DNA from: Streptomyces plumbidurans
GTDB lineage: Bacteria; Actinomycetota; Actinomycetes; Streptomycetales; Streptomycetaceae
DNA length: 64,000 bases
Assembly: GCF_019857225.1 (NCBI RefSeq)
Contig: NZ_JAFJSY010000009.1
Location: forward strand, 186,001-250,000
Reading direction: 5' to 3'
Position numbers and translations under genes: made by a program. Below the pieces are notes generated by a model. The model saw only the letters and a list, made by a program, of their open reading frames with translations. It searched no databases and was not told the DNA's origin. Each line of letters starts with the position of its first letter. Positions within the stretch are counted from its first letter, which is position 1. Positions 51,661-60,223 of this stretch are shown here, piece by piece.

Positions 51661-52011
51661 ATGCAGATCCACAAGCGCGCCGCTCTGGTCGCCGCGACCG
51701 CGGTCATCGGTACGGGCCTCGCCATCGCCCCCTCGGCCTCGGCGTCGACGCACGTCGGCAACATCGGCGTGGGCTCCGGCAACCACCACGGCGTGTGGTG
51801 CGTCCAGGCCGGCATCAACGCGCACTTCCACAAGAAGGTCGTGGCGACCGACGGCAAGTTCGGCTCGAAGACCAAGGCGGCCGTGAAGAAGTACCAGGCC
51901 GCCGAGCACATCCGCAAGGACGGGATCGTCGGCCCGCAGACCGGCAGCCACCTGTGGGCGGACAACAGCTACTCGAGCTACTGCTACAAGTACCTGCCCA
52001 CCACCTACTGA
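51661..52011 (+). CDS. Secreted peptidoglycan-binding-like protein
   Basis: This 116-residue protein has a signal peptide (QIHKRAALVAATAVIGTGLAI, cut near ASA-S) and a single PG-binding-1 domain: GVWCVQAGIN, DGKFGSKTKAAVKKYQ and DGIVGPQTGSHLW, ending in an aromatic tail with YCYKY and one more Cys that could pair with the early one. It has no catalytic motif. The domain resembles that of the divergent membrane-bound regulator, suggesting a shared wall ligand. GGAGGGA precedes the ATG at 51661. A strong hairpin lies 12 bp after its stop. Confidence 0.87.
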   Translation: MQIHKRAALVAATAVIGTGLAIAPSASASTHVGNIGVGSGNHHGVWCVQAGINAHFHKKVVATDGKFGSKTKAAVKKYQAAEHIRKDGIVGPQTGSHLWADNSYSSYCYKYLPTTY

Positions 52012-52022
52012 TCCGCCCGCGA

Positions 52023-52069
52023 GGCAAGCGGTCCGCCCTCCCGCTGGGGAGGAGGGCGGACCGCTTGCC
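52023..52069. terminator. Perfect 19-bp hairpin between convergent genes
   Basis: GGCAAGCGGTCCGCCCTCC pairs exactly with its complement across a 9-base loop, placed between the secreted PG-binding gene (plus) and the LmeA-like gene (minus). A clear bidirectional transcript end. Confidence 0.88.
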
Positions 52070-52087
52070 GCTGTGCGGGGCCGGCTC

Positions 52088-53254
52088 TCAGCCGACGGCC
52101 AGCCCCGCCCCCTCGATCCGCATCCTGATCCCGTCCTTCTCCACCCGTACGTCCCGCACCCGCAGCGCCCCGTGGTGCGGTGCGGGCAGGCGGAAGCCGA
52201 GGGAGAGGCGGTCGGCGAGGACGGGGCGGGTGAGCCGGGGCAGGGCATCCAGCAGGGCCGGGTCGAAGCCGAGGCGCTTGAGCAGGGCGGGGTGCTCCAG
52301 CGCCAGGTCGATCAGGTTCAGCCGCATGGCGCGGTGGACGAAGCGCGGTGAGCCGGTCACCTGCGCCAGCTTGTCGTCGGAGCGCAGCGCCTGGCGTACG
52401 ACGGGGTCGGGCACGCCGAGCCGCCGTATCACCGCGGGCACGGAGAACAGGGCCTTCGCCTTGCGCGTCTCGTGCGACAGCCGCGCGGCCGACCTGCGGG
52501 TCAGATGCAGCCCTTCGCTGGCGCGGACGCCGGGCCGGTAGGTCGCCAGGTCGCCGATGTCCAGCCGCATTCCGCCGATCTGCGTGGCGATGCCGTGCTC
52601 GCCGTCCCGGCCGATCCGGGCGTCGGCGCGCAGCCGCAGGTCGTGTCCGGCGACCGGGAAGGTGCCGCGGGCCAGCACCCGGTCGTGGCCGCGCCCGCTG
52701 AACCTGACCTGGGAGGCGCCGAGTTCGCGGTCCAGGTCGTCGAAGGAGAGCAGTACGTCGCCGTCGAGCCGGGGAATTCCCGCGCCCCGCACGGAGGTCG
52801 GCCCGTCGGGGTCGTCCAGCCGTACGTCGTGCGCGGTCGCGGTGACCTTGGCCAGGGTGACCCGGTCGGCCGCGACGTCCGGCACGGTCACCCGCACCGA
52901 GTCCAGCCGGTCGTCGGCGAGCTGGGTGAGGAAGGGAAAGCCCTCGATCTCGACCTCGGGCGCCGCGTTCAGCTTCAGCCGGTGCTCCAGGACGTTCGCC
53001 GCGCGGTGCTCGGCGTACAGCAGCGCCCAGCGGTCGGCGAGGGTGAGGAAGGCGGTGAGGACGCAGACGCCCACCACCGCCTTCAGCGCGAGCGGCAGTC
53101 CCGCGAAGCGGCCGCGTTTGCGGCGTCGGTTACCGCGGCGGTGGTTGGGCGGGGTCCAGGGCTCCTCTTCGTCCGCACCGTCGTTGGCGACAAAACCGTC
53201 GAAGGTGTCAAAGATGGTCAAGCCGGGATGCGTCGATATGTGGGGGGTACGCAT
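52088..53254 (-). CDS. DUF2993 (LmeA-like) membrane protein, second copy
   Basis: This 388-residue protein has a short cytoplasmic N-terminus with a basic patch (NHRRGNRRRKRGR), one transmembrane helix (about residues 55-75) and an LmeA-type domain with EIEGFPFLTQLADDRLDSVRV near its start and a late RLPAPHHGALRV strand. It is much longer than the first DUF2993 copy at 38617 and carries an extra helical insertion (about 200-330). The family binds lipids in the envelope of actinobacteria. The ATG at 53254 is chosen over the upstream frame because it starts a family-like MRTPHISTHPG. Confidence 0.85.
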   Translation of the reverse strand: MRTPHISTHPGLTIFDTFDGFVANDGADEEEPWTPPNHRRGNRRRKRGRFAGLPLALKAVVGVCVLTAFLTLADRWALLYAEHRAANVLEHRLKLNAAPEVEIEGFPFLTQLADDRLDSVRVTVPDVAADRVTLAKVTATAHDVRLDDPDGPTSVRGAGIPRLDGDVLLSFDDLDRELGASQVRFSGRGHDRVLARGTFPVAGHDLRLRADARIGRDGEHGIATQIGGMRLDIGDLATYRPGVRASEGLHLTRRSAARLSHETRKAKALFSVPAVIRRLGVPDPVVRQALRSDDKLAQVTGSPRFVHRAMRLNLIDLALEHPALLKRLGFDPALLDALPRLTRPVLADRLSLGFRLPAPHHGALRVRDVRVEKDGIRMRIEGAGLAVG

Positions 53255-53419
53255 CGAACCATCCGACCATGCGCACCGGCCCCACACGCAACCTCTACCC
53301 CACCGGTGCGATCTACCTCACCCTCAGGATCCGGCCGGCTCCCGGCGGTGGCATCCGGGTTCCCCATTGCCCCTCCTGTGACCCCCACTTTGCGGCCGGC
53401 TCCCTTTACTCTCGTACGC

Positions 53420-54346
53420 ATGACCAGCGACGACACCGCCCGGCCCGGCCGGATCCGGTCCATCGAGACCCATGCCGAGCTGACCCCGGAGCAGACCGAG
53501 GCCGTGCTCTCCCTGCTCGCCGACGCCGCCCGTGAGGACGGGCAGCAGGCGGTGTCCGAACAGGGGCGGCTGCAGCTGCGCGGCGGGCCCCGCGAGGGCG
53601 TCTCCCATCTGCTGCTCACCGTCGGCGAACAGCTGGTCGGCTACGCCCAGCTGGAGGACACCGACCCGGTGGAGGCACCGGCCGCCGAGCTGGTCGTCCA
53701 CCCCTCGTACCGCGGGCACGGGCACGGGCGGGCGCTGGGCTCGGCCCTGCTCGCCGCGTCCGGCAGGCGGCTGCGGGTCTGGGCGCACGGCGGACACGCC
53801 GCGGCGCGGCATCTCGCGCAGGTGCTGGGCCTCACGCTCTTTCGTGAACTGCGCCAGATGCGGCGGTCGTTGACGGACCTGAACCTGCCCGAGCCGGTGC
53901 TCCCGGCCGGGGTGAGCGTCCGCGCCTTCGAGCCCGGCACCGACGACGCCGCCTGGCTGGAGGTGAACGCCGCCGCCTTCGCCCACCACCCCGAGCAGGG
54001 CTCCCTCACCCAGCGCGACCTGGACGACCGCAAGGCCGAGCCGTGGTTCGACCCGGCCGGTTTCTTCCTCGCCTTCCGCGACGGGGAGCTCGTCGGCTTC
54101 CACTGGACGAAGGTCCACGCGACCGAGCGGCTCGGCGAGGTGTACGTCCTCGGGGTGCGGCCGGGGGTCCAGGGCGGCGGCCTGGGCAAGGCCCTGACGA
54201 CGATCGGGCTGCGCCATCTGGAGGCGCAGGGGCTGCCGACGGCGATGCTGTACGTCGACGGCGACAACAAGGCGGCGGTGTCGGTGTACGAGCGGCTGGG
54301 GTTCGCTACGTACGAGACGGATCTGATGTACCGCACGGAGACCTGA
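53420..54346 (+). CDS. mshD: Mycothiol synthase
   Basis: This 308-residue enzyme performs the last step of mycothiol synthesis, acetylating cysteinyl-glucosaminyl-inositol with acetyl-CoA. It has two GNAT domains: the first with VVHPSYRGHGHGRALG, the second with VLGVRPGVQGGGLGKAL and VDGDNKAAVSVYERLGF, as in MshD. The start at 53420 follows no perfect ribosome site but gives the family N-terminus. Long in-frame readings upstream are shadows of the LmeA gene. Mycothiol marks the organism as an actinomycete. Confidence 0.94.
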   Translation: MTSDDTARPGRIRSIETHAELTPEQTEAVLSLLADAAREDGQQAVSEQGRLQLRGGPREGVSHLLLTVGEQLVGYAQLEDTDPVEAPAAELVVHPSYRGHGHGRALGSALLAASGRRLRVWAHGGHAAARHLAQVLGLTLFRELRQMRRSLTDLNLPEPVLPAGVSVRAFEPGTDDAAWLEVNAAAFAHHPEQGSLTQRDLDDRKAEPWFDPAGFFLAFRDGELVGFHWTKVHATERLGEVYVLGVRPGVQGGGLGKALTTIGLRHLEAQGLPTAMLYVDGDNKAAVSVYERLGFATYETDLMYRTET

Positions 54347-55037
54347 GCCGCAGCGCCCCCGGCCCACGCCGCAGGGGTTCCGGCAGGCAGATCCCCCACA
54401 GCACCACGGCCCCCGCCAGCACTCCCGCCCACCGCTCATGGGCTACCCCCCACCGCTGGTCACCCGGCGGGACGAACAGGGCCCACTGATCCGGCAGGAG
54501 CAGGGGGGCCACGACGGCCGTGAAGAGGAGCGCCGCCGCCACCGACACTCCCGGCGCGGGGGCGTCCGTCAGACGGACGGCCGCCGCTCCCGCCGCGAGG
54601 GCCAGGACGCAGACCGCGGCCGCCTCCAGGGTGAGGTCGCCCGTGGGGGGTCGTATGTGCGAGGGGACGAGCAGCAGCGCGGCCGTCCACCACAGGGCGG
54701 TGACGGGGGTGATGAGAGCGAGCCGGACAGCGGTGCGCAGGGCTCGCCGGGTCGGCACCGTGGCCGTGGTGTGGCGGGCCGGGTCGTCCATCAGGAAGGC
54801 CAGGCCCACGGCATGGGCGAGGATCGCGCAGCGCAGCAGGACGAGGGCGAGCCAGGGGGCGGGCTCGGTGTCCGTGAGCCGGGGCACGGCGAGGATCAGC
54901 AGCCCCAGGCCGGCTCCCGCGGCGGGCGAGCGCCACGGCAGCGCACGCCCGGCGGGAAGCAGCAACTCCCGTGCCACTCGCACCTGTCCGCCCACTCGCA
55001 CCTGTCCGCCCACTCGCACCTGTCCGCTCACTCGCAC
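54306..55037 (-). CDS. Multi-pass membrane protein of the sigma/ABC operon
   Basis: This hydrophobic protein of about 243 residues has six predicted helices and is probably the second permease subunit of the ABC system upstream. Its N-terminus is made of four copies of a QVRVGG-type hexapeptide coded by an 18-bp repeat, and each repeat contains in-frame GTGs, so the true start is uncertain. The GTG at 55037 overlaps the upstream gene by 10 bp. The 3' end overlaps mshD on the other strand. No conserved transporter motif is visible. Confidence 0.7.
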   Translation of the reverse strand: MRVSGQVRVGGQVRVGGQVRVARELLLPAGRALPWRSPAAGAGLGLLILAVPRLTDTEPAPWLALVLLRCAILAHAVGLAFLMDDPARHTTATVPTRRALRTAVRLALITPVTALWWTAALLLVPSHIRPPTGDLTLEAAAVCVLALAAGAAAVRLTDAPAPGVSVAAALLFTAVVAPLLLPDQWALFVPPGDQRWGVAHERWAGVLAGAVVLWGICLPEPLRRGPGALRLRSPCGTSDPSRT

Positions 55038-55046
55038 TTGTCCGCC
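54975..55046. repeat. Four 18-bp direct repeats at the start of the last operon gene
   Basis: CACTCGCACCTGTCCGCC occurs at 54975, 54993, 55011 and 55029 with one change in the last two. It spans the end of the ABC permease gene and the first codons of the membrane gene. Being a multiple of three, copy-number changes would add or remove hexapeptides and potential GTG starts without breaking the frame. Confidence 0.75.
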
Positions 55047-56554
55047 GCCTTCGGCGCGGCCACCCCGAGCAGCTCCGCCACGTGCGCGGTCGTCACCTTC
55101 GGTGCCGTCAGCTCCGCCCAGTGCGCCCTGACCCGCGGGGTGATCTCACCGGCCGGCCTGCCGAGCAGCTCGCGTACGACATCGGTCTGGCCCGCGGTCA
55201 TCGACATCGGGTTCGTGGGCGACAGGACGATCGCGGAGCCGGTCACGCTGTCGTCGAGTCGGACGTTGCGCAGTGAGGTCATGGGGTGGGGCAGCCGGTT
55301 CAGGGCGAGCCACATGACGGTGACCATCCGCCCGTCGCACAACGAGCCCGCCGCCTTCTCGTCGCCCGCGACCAGCACGGCGGCGACGGCGGCCGAGAAC
55401 TCGGGGACGCGGTTGCCGCCCCAGGCGGTGCCGACCGTCACCTGGTGCGGGGTCGAGGACGGCTCGATGGCCGCGTCCGCGGTCAGGCCGTAGCGGGCGT
55501 CGATGCGCTGCCGTACGAGGAGGGGCTGGGTGCGGGCGGTGCCGCCGGCCGAGGACTGCACGTCGTGCACCACGTCGGCCCAGCTGTCCGTCCGTGCCGT
55601 CCAGTCCGGGAAGGCGCAGTAGGTGGAGGACCCGTGCCGCACGCACGTCTGAAGCTTCTCCGGGGACACCGAGGCCCGTTCGCGCGCCGCCCTGGTGTCC
55701 GCGCCGACCGGCGCGCACTGCAGGACGCCTCCGGTGACGGCGAGCGCCACCGCGCCCGCCGTGGCGGCCGTCAGCATCCAGCCGCGGCCGCCTCCCGCCA
55801 GCACCGCGAGCAGCGCCAGGGTCAGGGCGAGCCCGGCGAGATAGAGGGCGTGCCAGGCGGCGGGCCGGTCCAGCAGTGAGGCGGGCAGCGTCTGCGAACT
55901 CGCCTCGGTCACGACGGGCGTGAGCCAGCGCAGGCCGCGCTCGCCGTCGCCCGCGGGGAACCCTCCGGCGACGAAGAACATCAGAATCAGCACCACGGTG
56001 ATCAGCGGCGCCGCGATCGGTGACGCCACCAGCCGGGCGAGCAGCACGCCCAGCGCGCCGAACAGCAGCACCGTCAGCGGTCCCACGAGCAGCTCGCCGG
56101 GCGAACCGCTGCCGACCGCGCCGGAGCGCAGCGCCGACCAGCCGAACTGGGCGAGCGTACAGACGGCGGTGAGCACGACCACCGGGACCAGGGACAGCGC
56201 GTGGGCCCCCGTGCGCCACGGCCCCGGCAGCACCAGAACGGCGAAGTGCCGCTCCGTGTCCCGCCGCTTGGCGCGCAGCACGGCCTGGTTGACGCACACC
56301 AGCACCGCGAGACCGACCAGCAGCAGGGTGCTCTGACCGGCCCGGTCGGCGTCCTGGAGGGCGGGGTAGCCGTCCTCGAAGTCCGGGGTCTGCCACACGA
56401 TCCAGGCGACGTAGACCGCGAAGGCGAGCAGCACGGGCAGGCTCAGCAGCAGGCGGCGCGCCTCGAACAGGGCCAGCGCGAGGGCGGCCGACCAGGAGCT
56501 GCGGCGTCCCGTACCGTGCGTCGCGACGGGCGTCTCGTCCAGTACCGCGGTCAT
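55028..56554 (-). CDS. ABC-2-type permease with large extracytoplasmic domain
   Basis: This 508-residue membrane protein has six or more helices (the first around residue 25, a second cluster 60-260) and a large C-terminal outer domain (about 290-508) with CVRHGSSTYCAFPDWTARTD and two Cys. It is the membrane partner of the ATPase encoded 4 bp upstream. No substrate can be named; similar sigma-linked ABC systems in Streptomyces are thought to serve envelope homeostasis or export. Confidence 0.8.
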   Translation of the reverse strand: MTAVLDETPVATHGTGRRSSWSAALALALFEARRLLLSLPVLLAFAVYVAWIVWQTPDFEDGYPALQDADRAGQSTLLLVGLAVLVCVNQAVLRAKRRDTERHFAVLVLPGPWRTGAHALSLVPVVVLTAVCTLAQFGWSALRSGAVGSGSPGELLVGPLTVLLFGALGVLLARLVASPIAAPLITVVLILMFFVAGGFPAGDGERGLRWLTPVVTEASSQTLPASLLDRPAAWHALYLAGLALTLALLAVLAGGGRGWMLTAATAGAVALAVTGGVLQCAPVGADTRAARERASVSPEKLQTCVRHGSSTYCAFPDWTARTDSWADVVHDVQSSAGGTARTQPLLVRQRIDARYGLTADAAIEPSSTPHQVTVGTAWGGNRVPEFSAAVAAVLVAGDEKAAGSLCDGRMVTVMWLALNRLPHPMTSLRNVRLDDSVTGSAIVLSPTNPMSMTAGQTDVVRELLGRPAGEITPRVRAHWAELTAPKVTTAHVAELLGVAAPKAADKCE

Positions 56555-57411
56555 GCCGCCACCTCCGCGTCCGCGCCGTCCAGGGTGAGCAGGTAGCCGT
56601 CCTCCAGAGTGGGTTCGAGCAGGTCGGCGCCGTCGGGCGGGCTGCCGACGTTGCGGAAGGAACCGGTGCCGGTGCGCCAGCCCGCCTTGGCGGCCGGGTC
56701 CCGTTCGGTGCTGCTCCACACCCGTCCGGCGGCGCGTGCGGTCAGTTCGGCCGGGGTGCCGTCGAAGCGGATGCGGCCGCCCGCCATCACCAGCACGCGG
56801 TGGCAGAGCATCGCCACGTCCTCGGTCTGGTGGGTGGACAGCAGGACCGTGCGGCCCTCGCCCGCCTGCGCGATCAACTCCCGGAAGCGCATGCGCTGTT
56901 CGGGGTCGAGTCCGACGGTCGGCTCGTCCAGCACCAGAAAGCCCGGGTCGCCGACGAGCGCGGCGGCCAGCGCGACGCGCTGCCGCATCCCGCCGGACAG
57001 CTTCTTGATGCGCTTGCCGCGCACCTCGGCGAGGTCGACCTGGTCCAGGACCCGGCGCACCTCGCGGTGGCGTGCGGTCCGGTCGGTCAGCTCCTTGAGG
57101 ATCGCCACATAGTCGACGAACTCGAAGGCGGTGAAGTCGGGGTGGAAGCCGGGCGTCTGCGGCAGATAGCCGAGCCCGCGCCGCAGTTCCTGCCGGCCGG
57201 CCGGTGCGGCGGGGTCGTGCCCGAGCACGGTGAAGGCGCCGCGGTCGGCGGGCACGGCCGTCGCCAGCACCCTCAACAGGGTGGTTTTTCCTGCCCCGTT
57301 GGGGCCGAGCAGCCCGGTCACGCCCTGTGTCAGCCGCAGCGACACGTCGTCGAGTGCCTGGGCCCGGCCGTAGCGCAGGCTCAGCCCCGAGGCGGAGACG
57401 GTGGGGATCAT
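56551..57411 (-). CDS. ABC transporter ATP-binding protein of the sigma operon
   Basis: This 286-residue ATPase has Walker A GPNGAGKTT, signature KLSGGMRQR, Walker B LVLDEPTVGLD and the switch region LSTHQTED. Its ATG overlaps the anti-sigma gene's stop and its own stop overlaps the permease, forming a chain of 4-bp overlaps. It energises the adjacent ABC-2 permeases. The class suggests exporters of lipids, peptides or drugs. Confidence 0.92.
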   Translation of the reverse strand: MIPTVSASGLSLRYGRAQALDDVSLRLTQGVTGLLGPNGAGKTTLLRVLATAVPADRGAFTVLGHDPAAPAGRQELRRGLGYLPQTPGFHPDFTAFEFVDYVAILKELTDRTARHREVRRVLDQVDLAEVRGKRIKKLSGGMRQRVALAAALVGDPGFLVLDEPTVGLDPEQRMRFRELIAQAGEGRTVLLSTHQTEDVAMLCHRVLVMAGGRIRFDGTPAELTARAAGRVWSSTERDPAAKAGWRTGTGSFRNVGSPPDGADLLEPTLEDGYLLTLDGADAEVAA

Positions 57412-58247
57412 GCGGCACTCCCGGAGAAGACGTCGAAGCGGTCACGTACGAGGTAGAGCAGCCCCATGGCGAGGGCGGCCAGCGCGGCGGCGGCCCCCTG
57501 CCCGGCGGCGGTGAACGGCACGAGCGGGCCGTGGTCGCCCGCCTCGGCGAGCAGTAGCGCGAGCCAGGCCCCGCCGACCAGCGAGGGCGCGAGCACCGGC
57601 CCGAGCCGCGGGATCAGGGCGAGCCCGGTCGCGGTGAGGGCGAGGGCGGGCAGCAGCCAGGCCAGGGCGCGCAGCCCGTAGGACGGCAGGGCGAGCGTCG
57701 CCAGGCCGTTGAGGCCGATGCCGGCGACGAGCACGGCGACCGTACGGATCATCAGCAGCCGGAACCCGTGCACGGGCGAGACGACCGCCATTTCGTACGT
57801 CGGGTCGACGGCGGGCCCGTACGCCAGGGCGACCCCGGCCAGCGGCAGCAGCGGCGCGAGGGCGAGGAAGAGGGTGGGCGAGCCGGACGAGTACACCGCC
57901 CCGACGGTCGTCACCAGCAGGAACACCACCGCCGCGAGCCAGGAGCGGCGCAGCACCGAGGTGGCCGCGAGCAGCCGTGCGGTGTGGTCGGCGACCCCGA
58001 GCCGCAGCAGCAGCGACTCGAACAACCCCGGCCGGGGCGCGTCCAGTTCGGCGTCCAGCCGCGCCCAGCCCGCCTCCAGGCCGACGGGGTCGCCGGCCTC
58101 CGCGAGCCGGGTGCGGCACACGGCGCAGGCGAGCAGATGGCTGTCGGCGGACCAGAGGGCGGGCGGCGCCAGCTGGCCGCGGGCGTAGGCGGCGAGGTCC
58201 TCGGCGGCCACGTGCCAGGTGCCCCGATCGCGTTCCTGATCGCTCAT
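57408..58247 (-). CDS. Membrane anti-sigma factor with zinc finger
   Basis: This 279-residue protein has an N-terminal zf-HC2-type zinc finger with His and Cys in SHLLACAVCR (ZAS motif HxxxCxxC) and six or so transmembrane helices after residue 90. It should hold the ECF sigma factor encoded 4 bp upstream until an envelope signal releases it. It is larger than usual one-helix anti-sigma factors. The ABC genes downstream are the likely targets. Confidence 0.88.
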   Translation of the reverse strand: MSDQERDRGTWHVAAEDLAAYARGQLAPPALWSADSHLLACAVCRTRLAEAGDPVGLEAGWARLDAELDAPRPGLFESLLLRLGVADHTARLLAATSVLRRSWLAAVVFLLVTTVGAVYSSGSPTLFLALAPLLPLAGVALAYGPAVDPTYEMAVVSPVHGFRLLMIRTVAVLVAGIGLNGLATLALPSYGLRALAWLLPALALTATGLALIPRLGPVLAPSLVGGAWLALLLAEAGDHGPLVPFTAAGQGAAAALAALAMGLLYLVRDRFDVFSGSAA

Positions 58248-58786
58248 GCCAGCGCCTCCCGCAGTTGCTTACGGGCCCGCATCGCCCGTGTCTTGACCGT
58301 CCCCGGCGGTATCCCGAGCAGCACGGCCGCCTCACGGGTGGTGAGCCCGTCGATGACGGTGGCCTGCAACACCGCCCGCAGCTCCGGTGAGAGCCGGACG
58401 AGGGCGCCCGCGAGGTCTCCGTGCTCCACCCCCGCGAGCACGCGTTCCTCCGCGGACGCCTCGTCCCGGTGGCGCAGCCGGGCCAGCGCCTGCCGCAGCC
58501 GCCCGCGTGCCCCGTCGCCGCGCAGCGCGTCGATCAGCCGCCGCGACCCGATCCGCCACAGCCACCCGGCCACGTCGATGTCCTGGTGGTAGCGGGCCTT
58601 GCCCCGCCAGATCGCGAGGAAGGTCTCCTGTACGACGTCGTCGACCACCCCGGGGTCGGCGCAGCGGCCGCGCAGCCGGGCGGTCAGCCAGGGGGCGTAG
58701 CGCCGGTACAGCTCCTCGAAGGCGCCGCGGTCGGCGTCCGCCGCGACGGCGCGCAGCAGCTCCCCGTCGCTTCTCGTTTCGCTCAC
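58244..58786 (-). CDS. ECF sigma factor heading the ABC operon
   Basis: This 180-residue sigma factor has sigma2 (AFEELYRRYAPWLTARLRG, ETFLAIWRGKARYHQDIDVAGWLWRIG as its -10 region) and sigma4 (RLSPELRAVLQATVIDGLTTREAAVLLGIPPGTVKTRAMRARKQL in the last third, given by its positions 132-178). It starts at a GTG. With its anti-sigma partner and three transporter genes in 4-bp overlaps, it is a self-contained stress module. A GntR-ABC operon starts divergently 100 bp away. Confidence 0.9.
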   Translation of the reverse strand: MSETRSDGELLRAVAADADRGAFEELYRRYAPWLTARLRGRCADPGVVDDVVQETFLAIWRGKARYHQDIDVAGWLWRIGSRRLIDALRGDGARGRLRQALARLRHRDEASAEERVLAGVEHGDLAGALVRLSPELRAVLQATVIDGLTTREAAVLLGIPPGTVKTRAMRARKQLREALA

Positions 58787-58856
58787 ATCACCTCATCGCT
58801 CGGCCGGGCCGATCCGGTTCACAGGATCGCCGCTTGACTTTGCCGCACCCCTGCCA

Positions 58857-58890
58857 CCACCCTTTCACTACTCAATTAGTGAAAGGGTGG
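58857..58890. promoter_or_regulatory. Long perfect inverted repeat over the YtrA-type gntR start
   Basis: Arms CCACCCTTTCACTA (58857-58870) and TAGTGAAAGGGTGG (58877-58890), 14 bp each, flank CTCAAT. The right arm covers the GTG at 58887, so binding would block both transcription and translation of the regulator. Typical for autorepressing GntR (YtrA) regulators. Confidence 0.8.
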
Positions 58891-59306
58891 TTGTACGAGT
58901 GGTCGAGTACCGCATCGACCGGCGCTCCGGCGTCGCCACCTACGTCCAGATCGTCCAGCAGACCAAGCAGGCCCTCCGGCTGGGCCTGCTGGAACCGGGA
59001 GACCGGCTGCCCACCGCACGCGAGGTGGTCGAGGCCACCGCCATCAACCCCAACACGGTCCTGAAGGCCTACCGCGAACTGGAGCGCGAGGGCCTGGTCG
59101 AGGCCCGCCGGGGCCTGGGCACCTTCGTGCGCAGAACCCTCGGCGCGCAGCCCGCCGACTCGCCCCTGCGGGCCGAACTGGAGTCGTGGGCGCGGCGCGC
59201 GCGGGCGGCCGGACTCGACCGCGAGGACGTCGACGCCCTGTTCGGCTCCGTCCTCGACCAGCACTTCCCGACATCCGACGAGCTCTTCCCTGAGGGGGAC
59301 CAGTGA
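58887..59306 (+). CDS. YtrA-subfamily GntR regulator
   Basis: This 139-residue regulator has a GntR HTH (PGDRLPTAREVVEATAINPNTV, KAYRELEREGLVEARRGLGTFV) and the short C-terminal helix bundle of the YtrA group, without a ligand domain. Such regulators control ABC exporters answering cell-wall antibiotics. Two in-frame GTGs (58887, 58899) are possible; the first is inside the palindrome. Its stop overlaps the ABC ATPase gene (GTGA), so the three genes form one operon. Confidence 0.92.
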   Translation: MVVRVVEYRIDRRSGVATYVQIVQQTKQALRLGLLEPGDRLPTAREVVEATAINPNTVLKAYRELEREGLVEARRGLGTFVRRTLGAQPADSPLRAELESWARRARAAGLDREDVDALFGSVLDQHFPTSDELFPEGDQ

Positions 59307-60223
59307 GTTCCACGAGCACCACCCCGGCCGTCGCCCTGGCGGCGACCGGGCTCGGCAAGCGGTACGGCAGGAGGGCCGCCCCGGCCCTGGAGGACTGCTC
59401 CTTCCGGCTGCCCGCGGGCCGCATCAGCGCACTGGTCGGCCCCAACGGCGCGGGCAAGTCGACCCTGCTGGCCCTGGCCGCCGGGCTGCTGCAGCCCACC
59501 GCGGGCACCCTCACCGTGCTCGGCGCGGCACCGGGCGCCCTCCGCGACCGCGTGGCCTACCTCGGCCAGAACAAGCCGCTCTACCCGCAGCTGACCATCG
59601 CGGACACCCTGCGCATGGGCGCCGAGCTGAACCCGGCCCGCTGGGACGCGGCGTACGCGGCCCGCATCGTCGAGGAGGGCGCGCTGCGGCCCGGGCAGAG
59701 GATCCGCGGGCTCTCCGGCGGCCAGCGCACCCGCGTCGCCCTCGCCCTCGCGCTCGGCAAGCGGCCCGACCTGATGCTGCTCGACGAGCCGATGGCCGAC
59801 CTCGACCCGCTCGCCCGCCACGAACTCATGGGCACGCTGATGGCGGACGCCGCCGAGCGCGGCACCACCGTCCTGATGTCCTCGCACATCGTCAGCGAGC
59901 TCGCCGACGTCTGCGACCACCTGCTGCTCCTGGGCGGCGGCCGGATACGGCTCGGCGGCGGCATCGACGACCTGCTCGCCGCGCACACCCTGGTCACCGG
60001 CCGTGGCACCGCCGCCGACCTCGCCCCGCACACGGTCGTCGAGTCCCGCACGGCGGGCCGCGGCCTGACCGCGCTGATCCGCCGCGAAGGCCCGGTCGAC
60101 CCCGCCTGGCAGACCGAGGAACCGTCCCTGGAGGAACTCCTGCTCGCCCATCTGCGCTCCCCCGACGCCCCGGCCCTGCTCACGCCGGCCACCACCGCGG
60201 CACCCCTGGAGGTACGGGCATGA
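59303..60223 (+). CDS. ABC transporter ATP-binding protein of the YtrA operon
   Basis: This 306-residue ATPase has Walker [10 protein letters not shown], signature LSGGQRTR, Walker [14 protein letters not shown] and H-loop MSSHIVSEL. It starts at a GTG overlapping the regulator's stop and overlaps the permease start by 4 bp. It forms the motor of the export pump regulated by the GntR gene. Confidence 0.94.
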   Translation: MSSTSTTPAVALAATGLGKRYGRRAAPALEDCSFRLPAGRISALVGPNGAGKSTLLALAAGLLQPTAGTLTVLGAAPGALRDRVAYLGQNKPLYPQLTIADTLRMGAELNPARWDAAYAARIVEEGALRPGQRIRGLSGGQRTRVALALALGKRPDLMLLDEPMADLDPLARHELMGTLMADAAERGTTVLMSSHIVSELADVCDHLLLLGGGRIRLGGGIDDLLAAHTLVTGRGTAADLAPHTVVESRTAGRGLTALIRREGPVDPAWQTEEPSLEELLLAHLRSPDAPALLTPATTAAPLEVRA

